From Drosophila miranda (Eukaryota > Arthropoda > Insecta > Diptera > Drosophilidae): a stretch of DNA of 64,000 bases. Both the position numbers and the translations under genes were made by a program. This document shows positions 11,398 through 22,550 of this stretch, one piece after another (position 1 is the stretch's first letter; every line of letters starts with the position of its first letter). The stretch spans positions 12,382,001 through 12,446,000 of the forward strand of contig NC_046676.1 in the NCBI RefSeq assembly GCF_003369915.1, read 5' to 3'. The notes under the pieces were generated by a model. The model had not been told where the DNA came from and did not search any database. It saw nothing but the letters and a program-made list of their open reading frames with translations.

Positions 11398-12407
11398 TTT
11401 GTAGCCGAAGTGCAGCATGCGCGTAAGCATGGAGGTGAAGCACGGTATCTGCTTCTGACGATCGTTTATTGGGTTGTCCGGCATGTTCGACTCAAAGTCG
11501 ATGGCCACGCGCTGACTGACAAAAGTGAGCATTGTGAGCAGGTCGTCCGTCTTGCCATTGCTGTTCAGCTCCTCGATAAGTGCCTGGATGTACCACGAGC
11601 CGTTGTTTATATTACGCCAGGAAGTGTAGCCTGCAATCGCATGTTCAGTAAGTAAATATCTAAATAACGTTAGATGTTCATCCATACCTGGAATCGTCGA
11701 GTAGGAGATGAGGAAGTCTGCATGGACGGGTATTTTGTAGCTCATAGACGAGTCCCCATCAGTTTCAGTCTGGCACTTATTCAACATCATACCCCCGTCC
11801 ACGAGATAACCTTGGCAGGCTTGTATGAAAAAGAGCTTCGGCTTGCCCGCTAGCGTGGGGCACATCTTGGCAGTGAAATAGTGGAGGATTAGGTCCAGCT
11901 TGTACTGAATGTCGTTGGCATAAATGCAGCCATGCTCGCCGTGTGACAAGATGGCAATGGCCAGGCAGTCATTGTCGGTGTGGTCCTGCGCGGCTGCCTT
12001 CTCCACATTTTCGCGTATCTTCTGCCACTTGCAGTCCTTGTGCACCGTGACATCGAAACCTAATTTCTTGAAAGTCTTGCTTAGCTCCTCCGCGTCCACG
12101 TTGGTGCCCAAGCGAGTCTGCAGCGTGGGTATCTTGAAAAACTCATGATTGAATATTAGGGCCAATCCCCGATTCTTATGATTCATATTGTACTCCCTGG
12201 CATAGCGCGCCACACGCTTTCGGGTACTACTGCAAAAATCCATAGTGTCAATAGACTGTCATATCAGCGATAAGATTAGATCGAATCATTGTGAAGAATA
12301 AGAAATTAATGCGACAATGTACCCTACCGCGATCCAACCGTTGCACCACCAGCTACGTCCGTTGAATCGCCAGTAATAAAGCTCCTGCTTATGAACTCGT
12401 CCGTCAT
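11395..12407 (-). CDS. Dcp-1: Dcp-1-like effector caspase with a transposon-supplied stop
   Basis: This is a cysteine protease that executes apoptosis by cleaving after Asp. Exons on the minus strand: 12407-12328 (starts MTDEFISRS), 12229-11688 and 11630-11395, giving about 285 residues. The catalytic His is in SHGEHG and the Cys in FFIQACQG. The large/small subunit cleavage site TETDG is present, and the small subunit carries SWRNINNGSWY. The start and sequence resemble Dcp-1 as I remember it, but the prodomain is shorter and the residue after QACQG is Tyr rather than Asp. The stop TAG (11395-11397) comes from the MITE terminus. The original last five residues now lie at 2501-2515. The enzyme core is intact. 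It could be a Dcp-1 ortholog or a diverged paralog. Confidence 0.8.
11398..11405. repeat. 8-bp target-site duplication, right copy (TTTGTAGC)
   Basis: This is the direct repeat of 2516-2523, flush with the right MITE terminus. It lies within the codons for Gly-Tyr-Lys of the caspase. Confidence 0.85.
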
Positions 12408-12556
12408 TTTGCTTCTGATATCTTCTCAAGGTGAAGAAACTGCAGTTACTTGTTTTTGTGCTCTTCTTGTTGCCTGCAACACTTCTTGCGTTCTGTTCGC
12501 TGCGTCGACGGCTGCTGCACCTTTGCTTTTAAAGTTTTGCGCCTTCTCTTTGTGTA

Positions 12557-13044
12557 CCCATAGAGCATGATGCAATTATACAAGGTGGTCTCGTCGGGAG
12601 CCGAAGTTCGTTCGTGTTGTCCCTTATCGTCAGTGCATGCTTGCTGTTGATGATGAAGGTTGTTCACGGACGATTTTTTTGATATATTCTTAACCCTTAT
12701 GTCCCGAACACAACAAAATTATAAAAAGCATATAAAAAAAATACCACAGAATTAGAAGTAATCTTTATATATTATGTAAAAGAACATTTTAATATAACTA
12801 AAAATGTTGAAGAAAAATTATTAAAGGCTGCATAAAATTTAAATATTAATATATCAGTAAAATCATTTTATTTTAAAATTTTAAAACCCACGGGCCTGTT
12901 AAGGGTTAATCAACATCAACATATACCGTCTCACTCACACTCACTATACTATGTGCCCTTCACTCGCACTTATTGCTAGCATACGTTAAGGGACTAACTT
13001 TTGCCGACGAGACCACCTTGTATAATTGCATCATGCCCATAGAG
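12557..13044. mobile_element. P-element-related MITE (copy M1) with flanking direct repeats
   Basis: The element (12566-13035) has long inverted termini. It starts CATGATGCAATTATACAAGG and then GTGGTCTCGTCGG, and ends with the exact complement. The canonical P-element terminus as I remember it starts CATGATGAAATAACATAAGG and then GTGGTCCCGTCG. Subterminal motifs (CAATAAGTGCGA-type, GATTAACCCTTAACAGG-type) also match P ends. It is flush with a 9-bp direct repeat CCCATAGAG at 12557-12565 and 13036-13044. There is no transposase; the interior is AT-rich. It lies between the caspase and the zinc-finger gene. Confidence 0.8.
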
Positions 13045-13246
13045 ATGGAAAAGCAACCGATGACTTTCTATATATCAATGTTTTTGCGATTTTTGTAATC
13101 GATGTTAAATCAAAATGGAAATATCGAAGGCTTCGATAGTGTCATCGATGATTTTGCATCCTTTTTCACATCTCTACAAAAAATTTAACAAACAAATAGA
13201 TTATTGGAGTTTTTTTGAATTAATTAAGCTGCATTAAGCTGAAAGG
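13045..13246 (+). promoter_or_regulatory. Short upstream region of the zinc-finger gene
   Basis: About 200 bp between the P-related MITE and the ATG at 13247. It contains several ATCGAT-type words (around 13098, 13145), which resemble DRE-like core promoter motifs of Drosophila housekeeping genes. No TATA box is evident. The promoter assignment is inferred from position. Confidence 0.3.
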
Positions 13247-15384
13247 ATGATTTGCCGATTGTGCCTAAACAGCGTCAGCGACACGGACACCATCCAGATC
13301 TTCGAGAGCATTGGCGTTACATTGAATGTGGCCACAGTGCTGGGCAAATACTTTTGGTTTGAGGTGCATTTTATTCTGTGCAGAGTTCGAGTGTAAAGTT
13401 TAATTGCATTATTTGTCAAAATTTGCAGCCAAAAAACGATGATCCCATATCGACGGTGCTTTGCGTGGGTTGCTGGAACCAAGTGAGCCAATTCCACGAG
13501 TTCTTTGTGGCCGTGGAGAAGGCGCACCGGCTGCTCACCGAACGCTTCTCCCTCAATGTGGGGGAAAAGTCTAACAGCGTACAGCCAGAGATTGGGGAGG
13601 AGCCAAATCAGTTTCCTGATGAGGCAGAGGAGCCGCCCCAGTTGCCTGATGGGAAGGAAGAGCTAAGCCATTTACTTGATGAGCCGGAGAAGCCGCATCC
13701 GTTGTCTGATGGGGCGGAGGAGCTGCTTTTCCAGCAGGAATTGGACGTGGGTCATCAGGACTGCGATAGCGATGCCTCCTTCAGCAATGAGCAGTTCCTT
13801 AGCCAGGTACTGTGTCCGCAGGATACTGATGACCAGCAGGCAATGGAGAAGCAAGAGGAAGTGGATTTCAAGAATGTGCCACTCATTGCTGTAGAAGAAC
13901 GTCGGGAAACGCGCTCGACAGCCAGAATAAAATCGCATCAGGCAGCAAATATGGAGCTCTTAGGAGAAGATCTAGAATCCTTGGCAGCAGATGCGGAATC
14001 TCTAGAAGTCACAGACAGCGAATCCAAACCGGTGAACACTTCAGCTACCGTCGCCAAGCGACGAATGCGAAGTCGCAAATCCGAGCAACATTCAATGAAA
14101 GCCAAACGTTACGTGGACTATAAAAAGTCCATGCTGGATATCGACCAGAAGATCGCTGGCCACATGCGTCTGACCTGCGACATCTGCCACCAGGGCCACG
14201 CGACCTTCCTGTTGCTCTGCAAGCACATGCTGCAGGTGCACCACCGCAAGGGGTATGCCATCTGCTGCCACAAGAAGTTCTACAAGCGCTCCGCTCTGAC
14301 GGACCACATTGACCGACACACAGATCCCGAAAAGTTCAAGTGAGTGGTAAAGTGGAGGCCAGCAATTTGAAATTTCTCACACCCAAAAGAGGATCCTTAT
14401 TAACAAATCATGTGATTATAGGTGCACGGAGTGCGACAAGACTTTTGCGGACAAGCAGTGCCTGCGCAATCACGAGCTGCTGAAGCACCAGCCGGACGAT
14501 GTGAAGGTCTTCATGTGCGAGCAGTGTCCCAAGCGCTACACAAAGCAGTATTTGCTGGAACAGCATCGAATCATCCACAAGGAACGCACTATACCGTGTG
14601 GCATCTGCGACAGACGGTTAGTTGTTAGTTAAGCACTCGGTTATCCCTAATCTAATTTCATTTCTACCATGCTTACAGGTTTCCCAATAACTCTCTGCTC
14701 AGTACTCACGTGAAAATGGTCCACAGTAACTATGGCACAATGTGCGACATCTGCGCTCAGGTGATACGCGGAAGAGCGGCCTTTAAGCGCCATCAACTAG
14801 AACACTCCGGTGTCTCAGAGCCGAAGGTACAGTGTGACATCTGTGGATCGTGGCACAAGAACAGGCATAGCCTGAAGAAGCATGTGCGTCGGCACAAAGG
14901 ATCCTCGGAAGAAGTGCGCACATGCAAGGTGTGTGGCAAGGTGTCACCCAATCGGAGCGCCATGCTGAGTCACCAGCGTTATGTGCATTTGGCGGATCGA
15001 AAGCATGAGTGCAGTGTGTGCAACAAGGCCTTCAAGAAGGCCATCACCCTCAAGGAGCACATGGCCATGCATACGGGGGAGGTGCTCTACAAGTGTCCCC
15101 ACTGCCCCAAGACATTCAACTCGAATGCCAACAAGCACACCCATCGCAAGAAGGCTCATCCCAAGGAGTTCGAGGAGGCGCGCAAGGCCCGCACCGAGAG
15201 CCGAATGGCCACCGCCGTCGATGGGCCTGGGCCTGATCCTGTGACCCACATTATCACAATCTCTACGGAAGGCGACGGGGGCGAGAGCGAAACACAAAAT
15301 ATTCTGCTCACCGCCACCGAGGAGGAGCTCAAGGCCGAGGGCATTGAGTTCACCCTGTGCCTTAGTCCGCAAGCGGCAGAGTGA
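13247..15384 (+). CDS. ZAD-C2H2 zinc-finger transcription factor
   Basis: Four exons: 13247-13363, 13429-14339, 14422-14616 and 14679-15384, about 642 residues, all GT-AG and in frame. The N-terminus MICRLCLNSV, followed by CVGCWNQV, supplies the four cysteines of an insect zinc-finger-associated domain, used for dimerisation. An acidic linker with repeated PDE/PEE-type units spans residues ~85-200. About nine C2H2 fingers follow (e.g. CTECDKTF, CEQCPKRY, CSVCNKAF, CPHCPKTF), with TGE-type linkers near the end. The family is large and fast-evolving, so no symbol is given; it is likely a nuclear DNA-binding regulator. The ORF has no breaks. Confidence 0.85.
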
Positions 15385-15516
15385 AAGATCGATCCGATCT
15401 GTTTGTCTGTTGGAATTCTGTATAAGTTTATTTGTAAGATCCTTAAGCTAGCAGCGAGTAACAAAATAGACGGAGATTTGAAATTGAATGTTCTTGATAA
15501 TTGGCTAATACTGGTA

Positions 15517-18000
15517 CTAACCGCGCTCGCAAATGATTTCCACAGCATTGGGCTCCATCAGCACCGATTCCAGGCAGCGTTGGACGGCCGAGCCCAGAAG
15601 TTCGTCCAGCAAAAAGTTGACCAGGCTGTACGGAGGAGATATATAAAGGCTCTAATCTGTGACTCAGGACGGACTCACTTCTCATCGCTGACAAAGCGCC
15701 AGAGGTTCATCTGCAGGTAGTGGGCATCCACTTGGATCTGCTGCAGTCCATACTTGCTGAACGTCCTCAGACGCACGCATTCCAGCAGCGTCTGCAAGGG
15801 ATTCATTGATTAAAAGCTGCAAAGCCCGATTGGAGCACTCACTTTAAGGCCAATCTTAATGATGCCCATCACAATGGAAGCTTTGGTGAATTCCACCGAT
15901 GTGAAGATGTCCACTCGCTCCGAGAACAGGCGGTGTATGTTGGACACATAGCTAGACTCGAGCTGCGAGGGCGTGTAGTTGGACCAATTGGAGCGATACT
16001 GCGGCTTCGAGGCCGTGAAGTTGCTGAAGTAGGTCTTGCGGCTGGAGTCGCTGCTGGCCGTGGTGCGAAAGCCTGTTGCGTTCCCCGTCCCCTCGTACAG
16101 ACTGGCCACCACCGTCTCGATGCTGCCTAGCTCCTCCACCACTCGCTTCATAACCGCCCGCACGGAACGCGGTTCGAGGCAGTTGAGCCAGTCACGGGTT
16201 TCGACGCTCTTGCGTAGCATCTGGGAGATGTTTGCCCCTTGGAGGCGAACGTACGCGTCAAGTAGGGCATGGGCCGTCTCCCGCATCTCCGCACAGATTT
16301 CAGTCTCGTGGGTGAGCGTAGCACTATTCTCCGAGTCGATTTCGTAGAGGTCATCTACCAGTGAAATCTGTAAAGGGAAGAGGCGATTATAAGCCAGGGC
16401 ATCGATTGAGGGCTGCTTACCAGTATGTGGACGCCTTGCAGCTCCAGTTCTAGGCAGGTTTTGGACAGTACTAGGAGTAGATTCGGCGGACTGGAGCTGG
16501 AAGCATCACCGAAGCCGCACATCACCTTGGAGATGTGGCGCAGGAAGCCAATTAGAAGGTTTTCCCGAATGCCCTCCACACACAGGGCGCCCTTGTGCTC
16601 GGCCTTGATGTTGAAGGACCAATCGGTGCGCAGAAAGATAAGCAAGTCCTGGAGCACACCCTTAATCTTCTCCACCATGGCCACGTACAGGTTGCTGATG
16701 AGATCCGACAGGTTCAGGCCGGTGGCCGCATCACTCTTTGCCGACACCAGAGAAAGACGCACAGCGCTTAGGCTATCCGCGAAGTGATCCTTCAGGTTCT
16801 TGGCGTGGGCGTCACACAGCTGGTGGGCGGCACCAATTATGATGTCCACCGTATTGCGCTGTACCTTCAGTCCTCTGCAGATGTTGCGCATGGCCTGGAG
16901 ACGTCGATGCAGGCGGTCCAAGGCCCGAAGCATGACCTGGGTGTCGCCATAGCCAATATCCGACTCGACGCGATCCTGAACTAGTGTCAGATACTTGTCG
17001 ATGTTTTGGTTAAGGAAGATATTCAGCTCGAGCAAAGCATATTCCTGAAAGTCGTCGCTGCAAGGGATCACAGATGATTATGTTCGGAGCAGTGGGAATT
17101 TATGGCCTTGATTTACCGCTCTTGCTCGTAGTGCTTAGCCACAAACATATCAAAGTAGGACGTCACCACCAGGGCCAGGTCGTTGAGGAAGCCATCGATA
17201 CCCATGTCCACGAACTCCAGCATATCCCGCTCGGTTTGGTCCTGCAGCATAACTATCAGTTCGTGGAGACGCTTGCCGGCACAGGTGAGCATCTCGCTGG
17301 CCAGGTCCGAGGTTTTCTCGTCCAGTTGCAGGAGCAGCTCCCCGATCTCCGTCAACGACTGGGCCGTGTTACCGGCCCGCTGAAAGTCCTGGCGCAGCGT
17401 CTCTTTCAGGTCAGCCATGATGGCATCGCAGTCCTTTTGAATACCATCAAAGGAGGGCTGTCTGCCGTATTGGGCAAACACCTTCTGGGCGTGGAGGTAG
17501 TCCTGCACCGCCTGAGCGTAGTTCTGCTCCTCGATCAGGCCCTTGAGCTTGCCTGGCAGTGTGGACAGAAACTGGAGACGCTTCAGCAGAGAGTGCTTCT
17601 CGGAGAGACGGCACAGCTGGGAGCGTGTGCCCTGCAGCGTGCCCGTGATCTGTTCGCTGAACGTGGTGATTGACTGCATCTTTGTCATCAGAAGGTTCAC
17701 GTCCGACTCCATCTGCTTGAAGTCATCCTTCATTTTTCGTATCGTGTCAGTGGCTGAGATGAACTTGTTGTAGTTCTCATACACCAGCGTCTGCATGTCC
17801 GAGTGCAGGGTCTGGGTGTCCTTCACAATAGCCGCCTCCGTGTCCATGATTTGTCTCAGGGAACAGTCCTAAAATATGGTAATGTAGGGTTGGACCAATC
17901 CGCTAAACAGATGGCTCACCTTCAGGAGCCTCTCCAGATATTTTTCGCCATCGAAGCTGGAGCTGTCCATGTCAAATGGACTGGCGTTGCTCTCACTCAT
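15517..18000 (-). CDS. Vps51: Vps51 (fat-free), GARP/EARP tethering subunit
   Basis: Six exons on the minus strand: 18000-17920, 17868-17117, 17057-16421, 16367-15843, 15791-15679 and 15625-15517, totalling 738 residues, close to the usual family length. The N-terminus ([19 protein letters not shown]) and the following coiled-coil ([20 protein letters not shown]) match the Vps51/Exo84-type N-terminal region. The rest is helical and without membrane segments. Vps51 joins Vps52-Vps53-Vps54 to tether endosome-derived vesicles at the Golgi. All splice sites and the frame are intact. The 3' end lies ~130 bp from the convergent zinc-finger gene. Confidence 0.85.
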
Positions 18001-18218
18001 TGTGTAGCGTGTAATTTAGTTTGCTCATAAACTAATTTTATTTATTAAAGTTCGCTTTTTTTGTTGTCGTGCGCAGAAAAGTGGAATAACGCAAGTCCAG
18101 TGTTGGCTAGCGCTCCATTCTTCATATCAGCTGATTGCACGTATCGAAATCGACATTATCGGCTTTATCGGCCTTATCGGCGCGTGACTGCCGACTGTTT
18201 CAATTGCGTTGTATCACT
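18001..18218. promoter_or_regulatory. Vps51 upstream region
   Basis: About 220 bp between the Vps51 ATG and the P-related MITE M2. It holds an ATCAGCTGATTG E-box-like word at about 18126 and repeated TATCG words at 18140-18180, typical of Drosophila housekeeping core promoters. No other gene is seen. The inverted duplication of the tra2 region begins just to its right, at the MITE. Confidence 0.35.
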
Positions 18219-18700
18219 CATGATGCAATTATACAAGGTGGTCTCGTCGGGAGCCGAAGTTCGTTCGTGTTGTCCCTTATCGTCAGTGCATGCTTGCTGT
18301 TGATGAAGGTTGTTCACGGACGATTTTTTTGATATATTCTTAACCCTTATGTCCCGACAGCAAAAAATTACATATTGCATATTATATAAATAGCATATAA
18401 AAAAAATATCACAGAATTATAAGTAATATTTATATATTATGCAAAAGAAAATTTTAATATAACTAAAAATGTTGAAGACAAATTTTTAATGGCTGCATAA
18501 AATTTAAATATTAATATATCAGTAAAATCATTTTATTTTAAAATTTTAAGCCCCACGGGCCTGTTAAGGGTTAATCAACATCAACATATGCCGTCTCACT
18601 CACACTCACTATACTATGTGCCTTTCATTCGCACTTATTGCTAGCATACGTTAAGGGACTGACTTTTGCCGATGAGACCACCTTGTATAATTGCATCATG
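18219..18700. mobile_element. P-element-related MITE (copy M2)
   Basis: It has the same inverted termini (CATGATGCAATTATACAAGG and complement) as M1. It is the inverse copy of M3 and M4: the flank on its tra2 side (ATACAACAGATG) is shared inverted with them, while the other flank (Vps51 side) is not. It therefore sits at the edge of the duplicated tra2 region and has no matching target duplication. Confidence 0.8.
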
Positions 18701-18851
18701 ATACAACAGATGTAGATATCGAGTAACCGGGTATCGACATCGAGTAGGCTATATTCTGAATTGTCATTTGGAATCCTTCATTTTAATTTGTCGTTTCAAC
18801 GAAAGTGGTTCCTGCTCCTCAAAAAATTGTGCAAGAAGAAAAACAATCAAC

Positions 18852-21731
18852 ATGTAAGAAAAAGTGCGCATTAATTAATTGTATTTTCCAACAGGCCATT
18901 TATTTGAATTTATTGAAAAGCTAAGCAAATTTTCTTCCCATCGAATCAGAGCTCAGAGCCACACAAAACACAATTCGCAAACATTTTTCAAGTGTCAAAA
19001 TCAATTTCAATTGCAAAACACACAACAGAAAGAAGAACAGCCAGAACCATCGAAGATTTTCTAATCAAATTCCATTCTAACACAAAATCAAGGTCTCATT
19101 TGGAATACTATGGGAGCAACCGCAGCTCGGGCTTACGTCGCCGTTCGCGCTCGCGTTCTCACTCGCAATCCCGCTCCATATCGCCTTCAGGAGCACGCAA
19201 CCGCTCTAAGCGCCAGTCAAAGGACCGTCAGGTATTTGAATGCGATGCGTATGAATTATTCTTGATATTTTTTCACGTGCCTATTTCATAGATTGGAGGA
19301 TCATCGGAACGTCCCAAGACAAGCCGCTGCATTGGTGTCTTCGGCTTGAGTACCAATACTTCCCAGGAGAAGGTGCGCGACCTTTTCAGCAAATACGGCC
19401 CCATTGAGCGCATTCAAATGATTATAGATGCCCAGGTAAGTTCGGTTAAAAGTGCACACCCCCTAAGTTGCCAGACTCCACCACTAATTTTTATACCCGA
19501 TACTCAAAATGAGTATTGGGGTATATTAGATTTGTGGTAAAAGTGGATGTGTGTAACGTCCAGAAGGAATCGTTTCCGACCCCATAAAGTATATATATTC
19601 TGGATCAGCATCAATAGCCGAGTCGATTGAGCCCTGTCTGTCTGTCCGTCTGTCCGTCCTCTTCAGCGCCTAGTGCTCAAAGACTATAAGAGCTAGAGCA
19701 ACGATGTTTTGGATCCAGACTTCTGTGATATGTCACTGCTACAAAAATATTTCAAAACTTCGCCCCGCCCACTTCCGCCCCCACAAAGGACGAAAATCTG
19801 TGGCATCCACAATTTTAAAGATATGAGAAAACCAAAAACGTAGAGTTGTAGAGAATGACCATATCTTTAAGACTGCGGAATCTGAATTGGATCGTATTAT
19901 TATTATAGCCAGCATCAAGAAAACAATTTCATTTTTTCTCGCCCTGTCTCTCTCTAACACACACGTAGCATAGGCGGCTTTGCTTAGAGTAAAACATTAG
20001 CGCCTAGATCTCAGAGACTACAAAAGCTAGAGCAACCAAATTTGGTATCCACACTCTTAATATATCGGACCGAGACGAGTTTGTTTCAAAATTTCGCCAC
20101 ACACCCTTCCGCCCCCGCAAAGGACGAAAATCTGGGGATATTCAAAAATCTCAGAGACTATTAAGGCTAGAGTAACCAAATTTGGTATCCGCACTCCTGT
20201 TAGATCTTACTATAAAACGTGTATCTCAAAATTTCGCCCCACCCCCTTCCGCTCACACAAAGGACGAAAATCTGTTGCATCCTCAATATTGCACATTCGA
20301 GAAAACTAAAAACGCAGAATCATAGATAATGACCATATCTATCAGATTGCTGAATCTGGATCAGATCAGATCAATTTTATAGCCAATAGGAACAAATCAA
20401 TTTGCAGTGGCTACGCAGCGCCCGACGTCACGCTCAGACTGATTTTCTGTCTCTCTCGCACGCACTCTTTGTCGTGTCGTTTAATATTAGCGGCGTCTGC
20501 CGGAGGAGAGCCATACTGACTTAGTATCGGGTATAACCGTAGAGTTGCGGTGTCCGCAGCAACTCACAACGTTCCCCCTCGTTTTTTTTTTTTTTTTTTT
20601 TGCTCAGAGTGTTCTTTACTGATATCAGGGATGAATCACTGTCACATTTTGATCATATTGAATTAGGCGAATCGTACCTTAATATATACTCCGTGGCGGT
20701 GAGGATCCGCAATTGCTGTAGCTGAAGTAAAACCCGAAAGCTGCGAACATTGGCTGGTAACTGGCAATAGAATTTGGATGCCAATAGTCTTTCCTTAGCA
20801 TTTAGTTGTCTCAGGAGTTGGTCCAGTTCGTACCTGGCCACAGATCCCTGCTGCGTAATTCCGCATTGTGTTTCTATGGCCTTGCAAACCAGCGGAAAGC
20901 AGTTGCTAATAGTAGAGAAATTTCTGTTTAGCATAATTAACATTTAAAGAAACTCCCGCCACCCTGGAAAGACCCTCAGAAAAATGAATATAATGGCGGA
21001 ACAGCTTTAAGGGTTTGCTGTCCTGTCCGGTTGGATGTCTGGCTAGATCAAAATAGGTAACAATTGTGAGTGCTTGCTAAACAAGCATAGCAAACCACTA
21101 AAGGCTTCTTTCCACATCTTCACACATTTCCATGTTTGTCCACATTGTTTTTCTTATTTATCTAATCCCTCGCTTTCACAGACCCATCGCTCGCGTGGTT
21201 TCTGCTTTATTTATTTTCAAAATGTCGCCGACGCCCGTGTCGCTAAGGATTCCTGCTGCGGCATTGAGATTGACAACCGTCGCATACGCGTTGACTTTTC
21301 AATAACCCAACGTGCCCGCACTCCTACTCCTGGAGTCTACATGGGACGTTCGTCTCGGTACGTACTATTTGCACTAGTCTAGGGGTTCCACATTAAACAC
21401 ATTTCCTGCAGCAACCAGTATGGTCGCTCCGGCTCACCGTGTGGTTCTCGATATCGCGACTACGGTTCTTCAACAACTAAGGACTCTCGTCGCTATCGTG
21501 ACTACCGCAACGAACGCAGCGACCGCGAATACCGCAACGAACGTGCAAACCGCTATTATCCGAAGAAGTCTAGTCGCAGTCGTTATGTACGCAGTCGCAG
21601 CGTTTCACGTTATCGTTCGCGTTCGCCGGTGCGCAAGTGTAAGTGCATAATCAGCTGAAGAGGATCTCAGAGATGGACAAATAAACATTTTTTTCTTCAT
21701 TCCAGACCGCACCTCATCGCGTTATGAGTAA
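18852..21731 (+). CDS. tra2: transformer-2 splicing regulator, copy 1
   Basis: An RS-RRM-RS SR-type protein that directs sex-specific splicing of dsx and fru pre-mRNA. Proposed exons: 18852-18853, 19093-19231, 19292-19435, 21182-21357, 21412-21638 and 21706-21731, 237 residues against ~264 in D. melanogaster. RS1 is [19 protein letters not shown]. The RRM has RNP2 CIGVFGL and RNP1 RGFCFIYF, followed by the Tra2-specific linker [17 protein letters not shown]2 runs to TSSRYE. No in-frame ATG precedes RS1. An AT at 18852 before a GTAAG donor, joined to G at 19093 after AAATCAAG, would make ATG (MSHLEYYGS), so the start is inferred. A DINE-1 and an antisense nested ORF lie in the RRM intron. Confidence 0.8.
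19491..20582 (+). mobile_element. DINE-1/INE-1 element in the tra2 intron, copy 1
   Basis: It starts TTATACCCGATACTCAAAATG and ends at CGTTCCCCCTCGTT next to a T-run. Internal direct repeats carry CAAAGGACGAAAATCTG. The same insertion, inverted, is in the partial tra2 at 23419-24519, but copy 3 has only a poly-A tract there (about 38060-38080). Copies 1 and 2 are thus closer relatives than either is to copy 3 at this point. Confidence 0.8.
20653..20943 (-). CDS. Unknown small ORF nested in the tra2 intron, copy 1
   Basis: An ATG at 20943 opens a 96-residue frame starting [16 protein letters not shown], followed by helical-looking text ([38 protein letters not shown]). The N-terminus resembles a mitochondrial presequence (basic, Ser/Thr-rich, no acidic residues early). 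The frame is kept open in the second copy at 37715-38005 with only two residue changes, compatible with coding constraint or recent duplication. The word ATTAAGGTACGA near the end could be a splice donor, so the gene might be longer. I do not recognise the family. Confidence 0.45.
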   Translation of the reverse strand: MLIMLNRNFSTISNCFPLVCKAIETQCGITQQGSVARYELDQLLRQLNAKERLLASKFYCQLPANVRSFRVLLQLQQLRILTATEYILRYDSPNSI

Positions 21732-22550
21732 TTCCTGTACAAAACGCGCCAATTGCCAAAACCATGCTCATCGTCAAGGCCCATCTGTATTGTTTTTATT
21801 TTTTGGGCCTTAGCAAACAAGACGAGCACACTTGACTGAATTTTAACAAAACACTGGCAAAATAATCGCATCTTATGGCTTTGGGGAGCAATTCACAAAT
21901 TTATAACTCGTACATCATCTAAACTTTTAATCTGTTGACTTCGTTGTTGCTGTTGAAAAACGTAGTTTGTAAAAATCGAGAATTAACACGATTACATAAT
22001 AGAAATCTGGCACCAAAAGCGGGCTGTAGATGCCACACACTCATTGTGATATGTAGTTTAAGCAGCAGCAACAGCCTGATAATAATAATAAAATTAACAC
22101 ACTAACAATCATCCATATTAGAATTAACTTTTATCGTAACCATTCTAAGTGTGCAAGTACAAAATATTTGCTTATTTTAAGGAATTGCCGCTTTGTGAAG
22201 GTATAAGCTACTGTTCTCTTAATTTTAACGCTTTTATTCTGTTTCCATCGTCTCTTTAAGCACTCGCTGGTCTATTTTAAGGCTTTATGCGATTATTATT
22301 TTTGTGTAAATATTTAGCCACTACTGAAGGTCTGATTTTCTCGATTAACCAACCAATAATGTTATCCATACTTTGCCCACAAGTACTCGCTGGCCGATGT
22401 CGAGGGCACCGCATGCTAACTAACTCACTAACCATTAGCTTGTGTCTTGCAAGTGACTGCGAGTGTATGTTATACATATAGATGTAAATATTTGTATTTG
22501 AATGCAAACAAATTAAATAAATAAGGATTTCAAGCAAGTCCTCATGTTAC

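Larger units (their letters stand above)
18219..20582. repeat. Left arm of a 2.4-kb inverted repeat
   Basis: This arm (P-MITE, tra2 5' half and DINE-1) is repeated in inverse orientation at 23419-25793 with only scattered differences visible by eye. The arms are separated by about 2.8 kb that carries the tra2 3' half and Blos1. Transcripts crossing both arms could fold into long dsRNA. Confidence 0.8.

Noticed and set aside
12446-12667. ORF ending in the P-related MITE, and a similar one at 18174-18380
   Set aside because: The shared text (HHQQQACTDDKGQHE) is P-MITE terminal sequence read through; it is not a gene.
14944-15372. Long minus-strand and alternative-frame ORFs over the zinc-finger, Vps51 and SLC6 genes
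   Set aside because: These are shadows of GC-rich coding exons; the other strand has consistent exons and known domains.
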